Source: Alkalibacillus filiformis (GTDB lineage: Bacteria; Bacillota; Bacilli; Bacillales; Alkalibacillaceae). From it: a DNA stretch of 64,000 bases. Made by a program: the position numbers and the translations under genes. The stretch lies in assembly GCF_030814115.1 (NCBI RefSeq), contig NZ_JAUSUP010000008.1, positions 1-64,000 of the forward strand, written 5' to 3'. Positions 55,209 to 64,000 of this stretch are shown here, piece by piece. The first letter of the stretch is position 1. Each line of letters opens with the position of its first letter. Below the pieces are notes generated by a model. That model saw only the letters and a list, made by a program, of their open reading frames with translations. It was not told where the DNA came from and did no database searches.

Positions 55209-55931
55209 TTGGAAAAGCGAGCATTGTTGTATGAAGGAAAAGCAAAACAATTATTTGAGACAAACGATCCCAACATTCTTCGGGTTCAATATAAAGACGC
55301 TTTAACAGCTTTTAATGGGGAAAAGAAGGAACGAGCGAAAGGTAAAGGACGGTTAAACAACGAAATATCATCCATTTTATTTCACCAACTTTCAACAGTA
55401 GGCATAGCAAACCACTTTGTTAAACGCCTTTCTGAAACAGAACAGCTCGTTAAAAAGACGTCGATCATTCCAATTGAAGTAGTTGTTCGCAATGTTGCAG
55501 CAGGCAGTCTATCAAGAAGGCTTGGCTTAGAAGAAGGGGTGCCATTAAACACTACAGTAGTCGAGTTTTACTATAAAGATGATGATTTAGGCGACCCGTT
55601 AATCAATGAAGATCACATTCAACTATTAGACTTAGTTTCTATTAATCAATTAAATGAAATGAAAGAAATGGCACTTCAAGTAAATGACCATTTAACGAAT
55701 CATTTTAAAGCGTGTGACGTAAAGCTCGTCGATTTTAAACTAGAGTTTGGCTTTGATGAAGAAGGAAAGTTAATTTTATCAGATGAAATATCTCCGGATA
55801 CGTGCAGGCTTTGGGACGTTCATACGAATGAAAAACTAGATAAAGATGTTTTCCGTGAAGGAATTGGGCAAATAGACCAAGCGTATGAAACGATATTAAC
55901 GCGTTTAAAAGGCGCGGTTGTAACTGACTAA
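55209..55931 (+). CDS. purC: SAICAR synthetase
   Basis: PurC joins CAIR to aspartate with ATP. The 240 aa protein begins EKRALLYEGKAKQLFETNDPNILRVQYKDALTAFNGEKK and contains PIEVVVRNVAAGSLSRRLG and the LILSDEISPDTCRLWD metal site. The start is TTG after AAGGAGGC. Confidence 0.96.
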   Translation: MEKRALLYEGKAKQLFETNDPNILRVQYKDALTAFNGEKKERAKGKGRLNNEISSILFHQLSTVGIANHFVKRLSETEQLVKKTSIIPIEVVVRNVAAGSLSRRLGLEEGVPLNTTVVEFYYKDDDLGDPLINEDHIQLLDLVSINQLNEMKEMALQVNDHLTNHFKACDVKLVDFKLEFGFDEEGKLILSDEISPDTCRLWDVHTNEKLDKDVFREGIGQIDQAYETILTRLKGAVVTD

Positions 55932-55946
55932 AATAAGGGGTGCTGA

Positions 55947-56207
55947 ATGGTGATTAAAGTAAAAGTATACGTAACGTTGAAAGCAGGAGTTCTTGATCCT
56001 CAAGGTAAAGCAATTGAGCAGGCGCTAGAAGCAATGGACGTTAACAACGTAGAAGGTATGCGTGTTGGTAAGTATATGGAGTTTCACCTTGAACCAGAAA
56101 AAGGTCAAACAGTTGATGAACAAGTAACAACTATGTGTGAACAACTGTTATCTAACCCAGTTATTGAAGATTACCGTTATGAAACAGAGGAGGTTATCAC
56201 ACCATGA
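55947..56207 (+). CDS. purS: FGAM synthase subunit PurS
   Basis: PurS is the small dimeric bridge of the three-subunit FGAM synthase of Gram-positive bacteria. The 86 aa protein reads [46 protein letters not shown]. The ATG at 55947 (or GTG 55950) follows AAGGGGTG. It overlaps purQ by four bases. Confidence 0.95.
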   Translation: MVIKVKVYVTLKAGVLDPQGKAIEQALEAMDVNNVEGMRVGKYMEFHLEPEKGQTVDEQVTTMCEQLLSNPVIEDYRYETEEVITP

Positions 56208-56887
56208 AGTTTGCTGTCATAGTGTTTCCGGGTTCTAACTGCGATATGGATCTGTTTCATGCCATTGAATCAGGTTTAGGTGAAGAAGTAGATTACGTCT
56301 TTCATACAGAAACTAAATTAGAAAACTATGATGCTATTCTACTTCCAGGTGGATTTTCGTATGGTGATTACTTACGTTCAGGAGCGATTGCAAGTTTTTC
56401 TAACGTGATGGAGTCGGTGAAGCAATTTGCGGAGTCTGGTAAGCCTGTATTAGGGATCTGCAACGGTTTTCAAGTTTTACTAGAGGCAGGGTTACTACCA
56501 GGAGCTATGAAGCGGAATGAGGCGCTAAAGTTTATTTGTCGCCCTGTTGAGTTAACAGTCGAGAATAACGAAACATTTTTCACAACAAGCTACGACTTGA
56601 ATGAGAAAGTTAATGTTCCAATCGCTCATGCTGAAGGTAATTACGAGTGTGATGAAGAAACGCTAAAACACCTTGAACAAAACAACCAAATTGTATTTAG
56701 ATATGTTGATAACCCGAACGGTTCAGTTAGTGATATTGCTGGGATTATAAACGAACGAGGTAACGTATTAGGAATGATGCCTCATCCAGAAAGAGCGGTT
56801 GATGAGTTATTAGGTAGCGATGATGGGCTGAAATTATTTCAGTCAATGTTAGCGAATTGGAGGGAACACCATGCCATTACTTCTTGA
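56204..56887 (+). CDS. purQ: FGAM synthase glutaminase subunit PurQ
   Basis: PurQ releases ammonia from glutamine for PurL. The 227 aa class I amidotransferase has the nucleophile Cys86 in GICNGFQVL and the His-Glu pair in [17 protein letters not shown] precedes the ATG. It overlaps purL by 17 bases. Confidence 0.96.
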   Translation: MKFAVIVFPGSNCDMDLFHAIESGLGEEVDYVFHTETKLENYDAILLPGGFSYGDYLRSGAIASFSNVMESVKQFAESGKPVLGICNGFQVLLEAGLLPGAMKRNEALKFICRPVELTVENNETFFTTSYDLNEKVNVPIAHAEGNYECDEETLKHLEQNNQIVFRYVDNPNGSVSDIAGIINERGNVLGMMPHPERAVDELLGSDDGLKLFQSMLANWREHHAITS

Positions 56888-59096
56888 GCCAAATACAGAA
56901 GAGGTTAAAGAAAAGAAGCTTTATCGTGAAATGGGATTATCGGATGAAGAGTTTAAGCTCGTTGAACGCATTTTAGGGCGTTTGCCGAACTATACAGAAA
57001 CCGGGATTTTCTCGGTTATGTGGAGTGAGCATTGTAGTTACAAAAAGTCTCGTTCATTGTTAAAGAAATTCCCGACAACAGGTCGCCACGTTTTACAAGG
57101 TCCTGGTGAAGGAGCAGGTGTTGTAGATATTGGGGATGGGCAAGCGGCTGTTTTCAAAATCGAAAGCCATAATCACCCGTCTGCGATTGAGCCATATCAA
57201 GGTGCTGCAACAGGTGTCGGTGGGATTATTCGTGACGTGTTTTCAATGGGAGCCCGCCCTGTTGCTCTATTAAACTCTCTTCGTTTTGGTGAGCTTGATC
57301 AGCCTCGTACGAAGTATTTGTTTGAAGAAGTTGTGGCTGGTATTGCTGGCTATGGTAACTGTGTCGGTGTTCCAACAGTTGGTGGTGAAATTCAGTTTGA
57401 CGATTGTTATAAAGGAAACCCACTCGTTAATGCGATGTGTGTTGGATTAATTGACCATAATCATTTACAAGTCGGTCAGGCAAAAGGGATTGGCAATACG
57501 GTTATGTATATCGGTTCAAAAACAGGACGTGACGGTATTCACGGTGCTACTTTTGCTTCTGAAGAATTAACCGATGATTCACAAGAAGACCGTCCAGCCG
57601 TTCAAGTTGGCGATCCATTTATGGAGAAGTTGTTAATCGAAGCTTGTTTAGATTTAGTCCAATCGGATGCATTAGTCGGGATTCAGGATATGGGAGCTGC
57701 AGGCTTAACATCATCCGCAAGTGAAATGGCTAGTAAAGCAGGTACCGGAATTGAAATGAATTTAGATTTAGTCCCGCAACGTGAACAAGACATGACACCA
57801 TATGAAATGATGTTATCAGAATCTCAAGAACGTATGCTTGTCGTTATTGAAGAAGGTCGCGAACAAGAGATTAAAGATATTGTCTCAAAATATGGGATTG
57901 AAGCTGTTGAAGTTGGAACAGTAACTGATGACAAGAGGTTGCGGTTAACTTTCAAAAATGAAGTGGTGGCTGATATGCCAGTTGATGCATTAGCAGAAGA
58001 AGCGCCAGTCTATCATTTACCTTCAAAAGAACCTGAAGCTTTTAAACGTAATCAGTCTATGAATCTAGAACTTCCAAAAGTAAAGGATGCGAATAAGTTA
58101 TTAGTTAATCTATTGAAAGCACCGACGATTGCAAGTAAAGAATGGGTCTATGATCAATACGATTACATGGTCCAAACGAATACGGTCACCGCACCTGGGT
58201 CAGATGCAGCTGTCATTCGAATTAAAGGGACGAACAAAGCGTTAGCAATGACGACAGATTGTAATTCACGTTATTTACAATTAGACCCGAAAACAGGTGG
58301 CGAAATCGCGGTTGCTGAAGCGGCTCGTAATATTATTTGTTCAGGTGCAGAACCATTAGCCTTAACGGATTGCTTAAACTTTGGTAATCCAGAAAAAGAA
58401 GAAAATTTCTGGATGATGGAAAAAGCGACAGACGGCATGGCAGAAGCAGCAAGTCAGCTAAGTACCCCTGTTATTAGTGGAAATGTATCGCTTTATAACG
58501 AAACGAACGGCACAAGTGTTTATCCTACCCCTGTTGTTGGGATGGTCGGTTTAATTCACGATGTTGAGCATATTACAAAGCAACAAGTTCAACTTGAAGG
58601 TGATTTAGTTTACGTTATTGGTGAAACAGCACTTGATCTTGGTGGAAGCGAAGTTCAAAAGCAACTATTCGGAAAATATGAAGGCGCTGCACCGAAGATC
58701 GATTTACAAGTTGAACAACAACGTCAAGCACAGCTTCTAAAGGCGATTCAGCAAGGTGTGATCGAATCGGCACACGATGTATCAGAAGGTGGTTTAGCCG
58801 TTGCGCTTGCAGAAAAAGTGATGGGCACTTCATATGGTTTAAATGTGGCGCTTCAAGGTGAGCATTTACTAGAGTTGTTTAGCGAAACACAATCACGTTT
58901 TATCGTAACAGTTTCTAAGGAGAATAAGGACAGTTTTGAGCAAGTGGTTTCTAATTTTAAATTAATAGGTGAAGTGACTAGTGGTGCCAATTTAAATATT
59001 AAATGGAATGAACAAAGCGTAATTAATCAAAATGTCGAGTCTTTAACAGACCAATGGAAAGGAGCTATACCATGCTTGGTGAAATCAAAGGGCTAA
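56871..59096 (+). CDS. purL: FGAM synthase large subunit PurL (small type)
   Basis: PurL turns FGAR into FGAM with ATP and PurQ-derived ammonia. The 741 aa protein is the short form that needs PurS and PurQ. Visible are [59 protein letters not shown] and the second PurM-like half with [22 protein letters not shown] precedes the ATG. It overlaps the next gene's ribosome binding site region. Confidence 0.97.
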   Translation: MPLLLEPNTEEVKEKKLYREMGLSDEEFKLVERILGRLPNYTETGIFSVMWSEHCSYKKSRSLLKKFPTTGRHVLQGPGEGAGVVDIGDGQAAVFKIESHNHPSAIEPYQGAATGVGGIIRDVFSMGARPVALLNSLRFGELDQPRTKYLFEEVVAGIAGYGNCVGVPTVGGEIQFDDCYKGNPLVNAMCVGLIDHNHLQVGQAKGIGNTVMYIGSKTGRDGIHGATFASEELTDDSQEDRPAVQVGDPFMEKLLIEACLDLVQSDALVGIQDMGAAGLTSSASEMASKAGTGIEMNLDLVPQREQDMTPYEMMLSESQERMLVVIEEGREQEIKDIVSKYGIEAVEVGTVTDDKRLRLTFKNEVVADMPVDALAEEAPVYHLPSKEPEAFKRNQSMNLELPKVKDANKLLVNLLKAPTIASKEWVYDQYDYMVQTNTVTAPGSDAAVIRIKGTNKALAMTTDCNSRYLQLDPKTGGEIAVAEAARNIICSGAEPLALTDCLNFGNPEKEENFWMMEKATDGMAEAASQLSTPVISGNVSLYNETNGTSVYPTPVVGMVGLIHDVEHITKQQVQLEGDLVYVIGETALDLGGSEVQKQLFGKYEGAAPKIDLQVEQQRQAQLLKAIQQGVIESAHDVSEGGLAVALAEKVMGTSYGLNVALQGEHLLELFSETQSRFIVTVSKENKDSFEQVVSNFKLIGEVTSGANLNIKWNEQSVINQNVESLTDQWKGAIPCLVKSKG

Positions 59097-60523
59097 ACGA
59101 AGAATGCGGAATTTTTGGTGTTTACAATCATATTCAAGCGGCTCATATGACTTACTACGGTCTTCATAGTTTACAGCACCGTGGGCAAGAAGGGGCAGGA
59201 ATCGTCGTTTCTAATGGTGATACATTAGAACAATCTAAAGGTCACGGATTAGTCACTGAGGTGTTTGATGAAGAACGTTTAGCCAAGTTGCCAGGTCATA
59301 GCGCAATCGGTCATGTTAGGTATTCGACAGCCGGAGAAAAGTCGTATGAAAACATTCAACCTCTATTGTTTCACTCTCACACAGGCTCATTATCTGTAGC
59401 CCATAACGGTAATTTAGTTAATGCGACAAAGTTACGGTCTGAACTAGAAGATGAGGGAAGTATTTTTCAAACGACGTCTGACACAGAAGTCATTGCTCAT
59501 TTAATTCGAAAAGGTGGAAAAAAGCCACCGCATGATCGAATTAAAGCCTCGCTAAAACAGCTTGAAGGTGCTTTTGCGATTGTCATGTTACTTGAAGATC
59601 AATTAATAGCAGCACTAGATCCTAGAGGGATGCGTCCGTTGTCTTTAGGTAAAGTAGGTGAGTCATACGTCGTCGCATCAGAAACGTGTGCTTTTGATGT
59701 CGTTGGTGCAGAATATGTTCGTGAAATTCAGCCTGGTGAGTATTTAGTTATTGATCAAGACGGTTTACATTCAAGTACATTTGCTGAGAAACAGGACCGT
59801 TCCGTTTGTACGATGGAATATGTTTATTTTGCAAGACCAGATAGTCAAGTCGATGGTGACAACATTCATAGTACGAGAAAGCAACTCGGGAAAAAGTTAG
59901 CGGATATTGCCCCTGTTGAAGCGGACGTTGTAACAGGTGTACCGGATTCTAGCATTTCTGCAGCGATTGGTTATGCTGAACAAGCGAATATTCCTTATGA
60001 ACTGGGCCTTATTAAAAACCGTTATGTTGGCCGCACGTTTATTCAACCATCACAAGAAATGCGTGAACGTGGAGTAAGGATGAAGTTATCACCTGTTCGT
60101 AAAATTGTGGAAGGCAAACGTGTCGTCATGGTGGATGACTCAATCGTTCGTGGTACGACTTCAAGAAGAATCGTATCGATGCTTAAAGAAGCTGGAGCGA
60201 AAGAGGTGCATGTCAGAATTAGTTCCCCACCGATTAAACATCCGTGTTTTTATGGGATCGATACATCTACATCATCAGAATTAATCGCAGCGAATAATTC
60301 AATTGAAGAAATTCGAGAAGAGATCGGTGCTGATTCAATAAGCTTTTTACCAACTGATGAAATGGTCGAAGCGATTGGTCGTGATGATTCTAGTCCGAAT
60401 TGCGGTCACTGTTTAGCATGTTTCACAGGAAACTATCCGACAGATATTTATGAAAATTCAGTGTTACCACATGAGAAAGACCAATTAGTCCAAGAAGTCG
60501 TTAAGCAAGGGGCGAGTTACTAA
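59072..60523 (+). CDS. purF: Glutamine PRPP amidotransferase
   Basis: PurF commits PRPP to purine synthesis. The 483 aa protein has an 11-residue propeptide before the catalytic Cys12 in LNEECGIFG, the PRPP site [18 protein letters not shown] and cysteines that bind the 4Fe-4S cluster ([16 protein letters not shown]). The ATG at 59072 lies seven bases after AAAGGAG and gives the B. subtilis-like propeptide; ATG 59054 is upstream of that site. The start overlaps purL by 25 bases. Confidence 0.97.
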   Translation: MLGEIKGLNEECGIFGVYNHIQAAHMTYYGLHSLQHRGQEGAGIVVSNGDTLEQSKGHGLVTEVFDEERLAKLPGHSAIGHVRYSTAGEKSYENIQPLLFHSHTGSLSVAHNGNLVNATKLRSELEDEGSIFQTTSDTEVIAHLIRKGGKKPPHDRIKASLKQLEGAFAIVMLLEDQLIAALDPRGMRPLSLGKVGESYVVASETCAFDVVGAEYVREIQPGEYLVIDQDGLHSSTFAEKQDRSVCTMEYVYFARPDSQVDGDNIHSTRKQLGKKLADIAPVEADVVTGVPDSSISAAIGYAEQANIPYELGLIKNRYVGRTFIQPSQEMRERGVRMKLSPVRKIVEGKRVVMVDDSIVRGTTSRRIVSMLKEAGAKEVHVRISSPPIKHPCFYGIDTSTSSELIAANNSIEEIREEIGADSISFLPTDEMVEAIGRDDSSPNCGHCLACFTGNYPTDIYENSVLPHEKDQLVQEVVKQGASY

Positions 60524-61560
60524 TGTCAGAAGCATACCGTCAAGCAGGTGTTCATATTGAAGCAGGTTATGAAGCTGTTCATAGAATGAAGTCACATGTT
60601 GAACGAACGAAGCGAAAAGGTGTAGTAGGTGCATTAGGTGGATTCGGTGGCCTATTTGATCTATCACAGTTAAATTATCAAGAACCTGTATTAGTTTCAG
60701 GAACTGATGGAGTAGGCACGAAGTTAAAGCTCGCCTTTATGACTGATCAACACGATACAATCGGAATCGATGCAGTAGCAATGTGTGTGAATGATATTGT
60801 GGCACAAGGTGCAGAGCCGCTATACTTTTTAGACTATTTAGCGTTAGGTGAAGCAAACCCTGAGAAAATTGAGCAAATAGTAAAAGGTATTGCGGATGGT
60901 TGCGAACAATCTGGTTGTGCTTTAATCGGTGGTGAAACAGCTGAAATGCCAGGTCTTTATGAAGCAGGTGAGTATGATGTCGCTGGGTTTGTCGTCGGAG
61001 CAGCTGAAAAACGAGATCTCATTACGGGAGAAGGCATTGAACCAGGTGATGTATTAATTGGCCTTCCTTCAAGCGGAATTCATAGTAACGGCTTTTCACT
61101 CGTTAGAAAAGTGTTGTTAGAAGAGCAGAACCTTGATTTAAATACAACTTACCCGCCATTCACTTCACCATTGAAGGATGTATTGCTTACACCAACTATG
61201 ATTTATGTTAAGCAAATTTTAGCCTTAATTCAACGTGTCGATGTAAAAGGTGTCGCTCATATTACAGGTGGGGGATTCGATGAAAATATCCCTCGTATGT
61301 TACCTGATAGCCTTGGGGCAACGATTGACTTAACAACATTTCCTAAGCCTGATATATTTACATTTATTGAAGAGCAAAGCAACATTGCATCACGTGAAAT
61401 GTACAAAGTTTTTAATATGGGGATTGGGATGGTTGTTGCTATTAATAGCCGTGATGTTGACGAAGCGTTGCAAACGATTAAAGAGTTAGGTGAAGAAGGT
61501 TATGTCATTGGCTCAGTTAATGAAACAGGTGAACTGTTACTAACAGGGGAGGCAGAATAA
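60523..61560 (+). CDS. purM: AIR synthetase
   Basis: PurM cyclises FGAM to AIR. The 345 aa protein has [48 protein letters not shown] and [11 protein letters not shown]. It overlaps purF and purN by one base at each end. Confidence 0.97.
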   Translation: MSEAYRQAGVHIEAGYEAVHRMKSHVERTKRKGVVGALGGFGGLFDLSQLNYQEPVLVSGTDGVGTKLKLAFMTDQHDTIGIDAVAMCVNDIVAQGAEPLYFLDYLALGEANPEKIEQIVKGIADGCEQSGCALIGGETAEMPGLYEAGEYDVAGFVVGAAEKRDLITGEGIEPGDVLIGLPSSGIHSNGFSLVRKVLLEEQNLDLNTTYPPFTSPLKDVLLTPTMIYVKQILALIQRVDVKGVAHITGGGFDENIPRMLPDSLGATIDLTTFPKPDIFTFIEEQSNIASREMYKVFNMGIGMVVAINSRDVDEALQTIKELGEEGYVIGSVNETGELLLTGEAE

Positions 61561-62135
61561 TGAAGAAGCTTGCCGTATTAGCTTCAGGAAGTGGATCGAA
61601 TTTTGAAGCGATTGTTAAACAGTCAACAGGGGCATATGAAGTCGTTTTATTAATTACGGACCGTGATGATGCCTACGCATTACAACGCGCCACAAAGCTA
61701 GGCATTCCTACTAAAAGTATTTCGCCGAAAAACTTTGAAGATAAAGCAACGTATGAGCAAGCTGTATTGGATGTCATTCGAAAATATGGTGTTGATTGGA
61801 TTGCTTTAGCTGGTTATATGCGTATTGTCAGCCTAACGCTATTAAAGCCATATGAAGGAAGGATTGTGAACGTTCATCCTTCTTTACTGCCCAAGTTCCC
61901 TGGTAAAGATGCGATTGCTCAAGCGCTAGATGCTGAAGTGACGAAAACAGGCGTAACCGTTCATTACATTGATGAAGGGGTCGACACGGGTCCGATCATT
62001 TCTCAAGAAGTTGTAGAAGTGACAAAGCAAGATACATATGAAACGTTGCAACAGAAAATTAGGCAAGTTGAACATGAACTTTTTCCAAAGACGTTAACGA
62101 AAGTCATACGAGAGGATGAGCTAGTTGGAAAATAA
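61560..62135 (+). CDS. purN: Phosphoribosylglycinamide formyltransferase PurN
   Basis: PurN formylates GAR with 10-formyl-tetrahydrofolate. The 191 aa protein has LAVLASGSGSNFEAIVKQ, the GYMRIVS segment and the catalytic NVHPSLLPKFPGKDAIAQAL with Asn and His. GGGGAGG precedes the ATG. It overlaps purH by 11 bases. Confidence 0.96.
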   Translation: MKKLAVLASGSGSNFEAIVKQSTGAYEVVLLITDRDDAYALQRATKLGIPTKSISPKNFEDKATYEQAVLDVIRKYGVDWIALAGYMRIVSLTLLKPYEGRIVNVHPSLLPKFPGKDAIAQALDAEVTKTGVTVHYIDEGVDTGPIISQEVVEVTKQDTYETLQQKIRQVEHELFPKTLTKVIREDELVGK

Positions 62136-63657
62136 GCGAGCATTAATTAGCGTTTCTGATAAAACAGGTGTAATTGATTTTGCAAAGCAGTTAGCAGAGT
62201 TAGGTTATGACGTCATCTCAACCGGTGGGACGAAAAAGACTTTAGAAGAAGCGGGGTTAAACGTAACGGGAATTTCTGATATTACTCATTTCCCGGAAAT
62301 ATTAGATGGTCGAGTGAAGACGTTACACCCTAATGTCCACGCTGGTTTATTAGCTAAACGTGATAACGATCACCATATGGCCGCGTTGAAGGAGCAAGCG
62401 ATTGGGACAATTGACCTTGTTGTCGTCAACTTATACCCATTTAAAGAAACGGTTGCGAAAAAAGATGTGTCGTTTGAAGAAGCGATTGAAAATATCGATA
62501 TCGGTGGTCCAGCCATGTTGCGCGCCGCAGCTAAAAACCATCAAGACGTAACAGTCGTTGTCGACCCAACCGACTACAGTCGTGTCATCGACCACTTAAA
62601 AGATGCTAGCCATTTAAAAGATTTGAACCGTAAACTAGCGGCGAAAGTTTACAGGCATACCGCTCAATATGATGCGCTTGTGGCTGATTATTTAACGGAA
62701 CAAGTAGAAGAAAGGTTCCCTGAAACGAAGACTGTGACATACGAACGTCAACAAACGTTGCGCTACGGTGAAAACCCTCACCAATCAGCTGCTTTTTATA
62801 AACACCCGTTTGCGGAGGATTCGTCACTTGTTCATGCTAACCAATTACATGGAAAAGAGCTTTCGTACAACAACATTCAAGATGCTGATAGTGCGTTAAC
62901 GATTGTAAAAGAATTTGAAGAACCAGCTGCTGTTGCTGTGAAACATACTAACCCGTGTGGTGTTGGAATCGGTCAAACGTTAAAAGAAGCTTATGACCGA
63001 GCCTATGATGCAGATCCAGTTTCAATCTTCGGTGGGATCGTCGCATTTAATCGAGAAGTCGATGACGTCGTAGCACAAGATTTAAGTCAAATATTTATAG
63101 AAATTGTAATTGCACCAAGTTTTACAGAAGAAGCTTTAATTATCTTGACGCAAAAGAAAAACATTAGACTTTTAGAAGTTTCAGTTCATCAAGGAGAACC
63201 TCAAGAGAAGCTAAGCACTGTATCGGGTGGTTTACTCATTCAAGATGAAGACAGATACCCAGAAAGTGACATGCAGTATGACATAGTAACAGACCGCGAG
63301 CCGTCTGAAGAAGAATGGACGAATATGAAGTTTGCTTGGAAAGTAATGAAGCATGTGAAGTCGAATGCGATATTACTGGCGAATGAAAAGCAAACAATTG
63401 GTGTTGGTGCTGGTCAAATGAACCGCGTTGGCGCAGCGATGATCGCTATTGAGCAAGCAGGCGAAAAAGCAAAAGGTGCTGTCATGGCGTCAGATGCTTT
63501 TTTCCCGATGGATGATACTGTTGAAGCCGCACACCAAGCAGGTATTACAGCGATTATTCAACCAGGTGGCTCTAAGCGTGATGCCGATTCGATTAAGAAG
63601 TGTAATGAATATGGCATTACGATGGTATTTACCGGAGTGCGTCACTTTAAACATTAA
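62125..63657 (+). CDS. purH: Bifunctional AICAR formyltransferase/IMP cyclohydrolase
   Basis: PurH carries out the last two steps to IMP. The 510 aa protein has the N-terminal cyclohydrolase domain (SVSDKTGVIDFAKQLAELGYDVISTGGT ... FPEILDGRVKTLHP) and the C-terminal transformylase domain with GKELSYNNIQDADSAL, VAVKHTNPCGVG and SDAFFPMDDTVEAAHQAGITAIIQPGGSKRD. The start is TTG. It is the last tightly packed gene; a 116 bp repeat-bearing gap follows. Confidence 0.97.
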   Translation: MENKRALISVSDKTGVIDFAKQLAELGYDVISTGGTKKTLEEAGLNVTGISDITHFPEILDGRVKTLHPNVHAGLLAKRDNDHHMAALKEQAIGTIDLVVVNLYPFKETVAKKDVSFEEAIENIDIGGPAMLRAAAKNHQDVTVVVDPTDYSRVIDHLKDASHLKDLNRKLAAKVYRHTAQYDALVADYLTEQVEERFPETKTVTYERQQTLRYGENPHQSAAFYKHPFAEDSSLVHANQLHGKELSYNNIQDADSALTIVKEFEEPAAVAVKHTNPCGVGIGQTLKEAYDRAYDADPVSIFGGIVAFNREVDDVVAQDLSQIFIEIVIAPSFTEEALIILTQKKNIRLLEVSVHQGEPQEKLSTVSGGLLIQDEDRYPESDMQYDIVTDREPSEEEWTNMKFAWKVMKHVKSNAILLANEKQTIGVGAGQMNRVGAAMIAIEQAGEKAKGAVMASDAFFPMDDTVEAAHQAGITAIIQPGGSKRDADSIKKCNEYGITMVFTGVRHFKH

Positions 63658-63659
63658 GT

Positions 63660-63756
63660 TTTTCGGCGTTCGCCGGAATACGATGTGAATTCGCCGGATT
63701 AATTTAATTTTCGCCAGAAAAATCTCAAAATCGCCGAATTAACAAATTTTGGCGGT
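63660..63756. repeat. Degenerate ~20 bp-phased TCGCC repeats between purH and purD
   Basis: TCGCC occurs at 63670, 63691, 63711 and 63731, and an inverted GGCG at 63751, a spacing of 20 to 21 bp. The flanks share the pattern TCGCCGGAATT/TCGCCGGATTAA/TCGCCAGAAA/TCGCCGAATTAA. The units are not identical. An additional CGGCG at 63664-63668 opens the array with a short hairpin. Confidence 0.75.
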
Positions 63757-63773
63757 GAAAGAGGGGTGTCAAA

Positions 63774-64000
63774 ATGAAAGTGTTAGTCGTTGGACGCGGA
63801 GGTCGTGAGCATGTTTTAGCGTGGAAATTGAACCAAAGTGAGCGTGTAGATCAAGTAGTCGTTGCACCAGGGAATGATGGGATGACGGATGTAGCACACG
63901 TTGAACCGATTGAAGAGCATCGACATGAACAGTTAATCGATTATGCAAAAGCCAATCAAATGGACTTAACGATTATTGGTCCAGAAGCGCCGCTCATGGA
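63774..64000 (+). CDS. purD: Phosphoribosylamine-glycine ligase (partial, 5' end)
   Basis: PurD makes GAR from phosphoribosylamine and glycine. Only the first 75 codons are in the window: MKVLVVGRGGREHVLAWKL with the nucleotide-binding glycines, then VVVAPGNDGM and IIGPEAPL, all typical of the ATP-grasp family N-terminal domain. GAGGGGTG precedes the ATG. It continues the purine operon after the repeat-bearing gap; the rest lies beyond the window. Confidence 0.94.
   Translation, partial: MKVLVVGRGGREHVLAWKLNQSERVDQVVVAPGNDGMTDVAHVEPIEEHRHEQLIDYAKANQMDLTIIGPEAPLM

Overview
The window is a 64 kb stretch of a low-GC Gram-positive chromosome of the Bacillaceae type. The evidence is the gene order (ctsR-mcsA-mcsB-clpC-radA, gltX-cysE-cysS, sigH-rpmG-secE-nusG, rplKAJL, rpoBC, the str, S10, spc and alpha clusters, then purEKBCSQLFMNHD), strong GGAGG ribosome binding sites, Bacillus-type regulatory RNAs and the presence of SigH. 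A moderately halophilic or alkaliphilic genus related to Halobacillus or Alkalibacillus is a guess only. Every gene recognised is on the + strand.

Layout: (1) 1-140, 3' end of a 5S rRNA and the rrn terminator. (2) 226-921, an MgtC/SapB-type membrane protein. (3) 1001-7162, the CtsR heat-shock operon followed by radA. (4) 7193-8440, the PIN/TRAM gene yacL; disA, which lies between radA and yacL in B. subtilis, is missing. (5) 8593-9777, IspD and IspF fused in one reading frame, with an internal ribosome binding site and TTG start still present at the junction. (6) 9822-15346, gltX, a cysteine T-box, cysE, cysS, mrnC, rlmB and rae1. (7) 15357-17278, sigH, rpmG, secE and nusG. (8) 17358-33151, rplK, rplA, the L10 leader, rplJ, rplL, a methyltransferase, rpoB, rpoC, rplGB, rpsL, rpsG, fusA and tuf. 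(9) 33168-33680, a 538 bp gap with two terminators, a five-copy 20 bp tandem repeat, two strong promoters and a structured leader. (10) 33689-48606, 29 genes from rpsJ to rplQ, almost all translation or secretion genes. (11) 48757-51969, the energising module of an ECF transporter and truA. (12) 51969 to the end, PurR-type operator boxes, a guanine-class riboswitch and the purine operon; purD is cut by the window end.

Functionally this is the transcription/translation core of the chromosome joined to de novo IMP synthesis. Leader RNAs (T-box, L10 leader, S10-type leader, purine riboswitch), a CtsR operator and PurBoxes give separate nutritional, stress and ribosome-feedback control.

The region is mostly conventional and I found no clearly new multi-gene system. 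The points most worth a second look are: tyrosine in RpoB at the position equal to E. coli D516 in the rifampicin pocket; the IspDF fusion with its retained internal start; the absence of disA; promoter/terminator nesting before yacL; two intergenic arrays with the same ~20 bp period (33286-33384 and 63660-63756); and the duplicated leader element before rplK and rplA.
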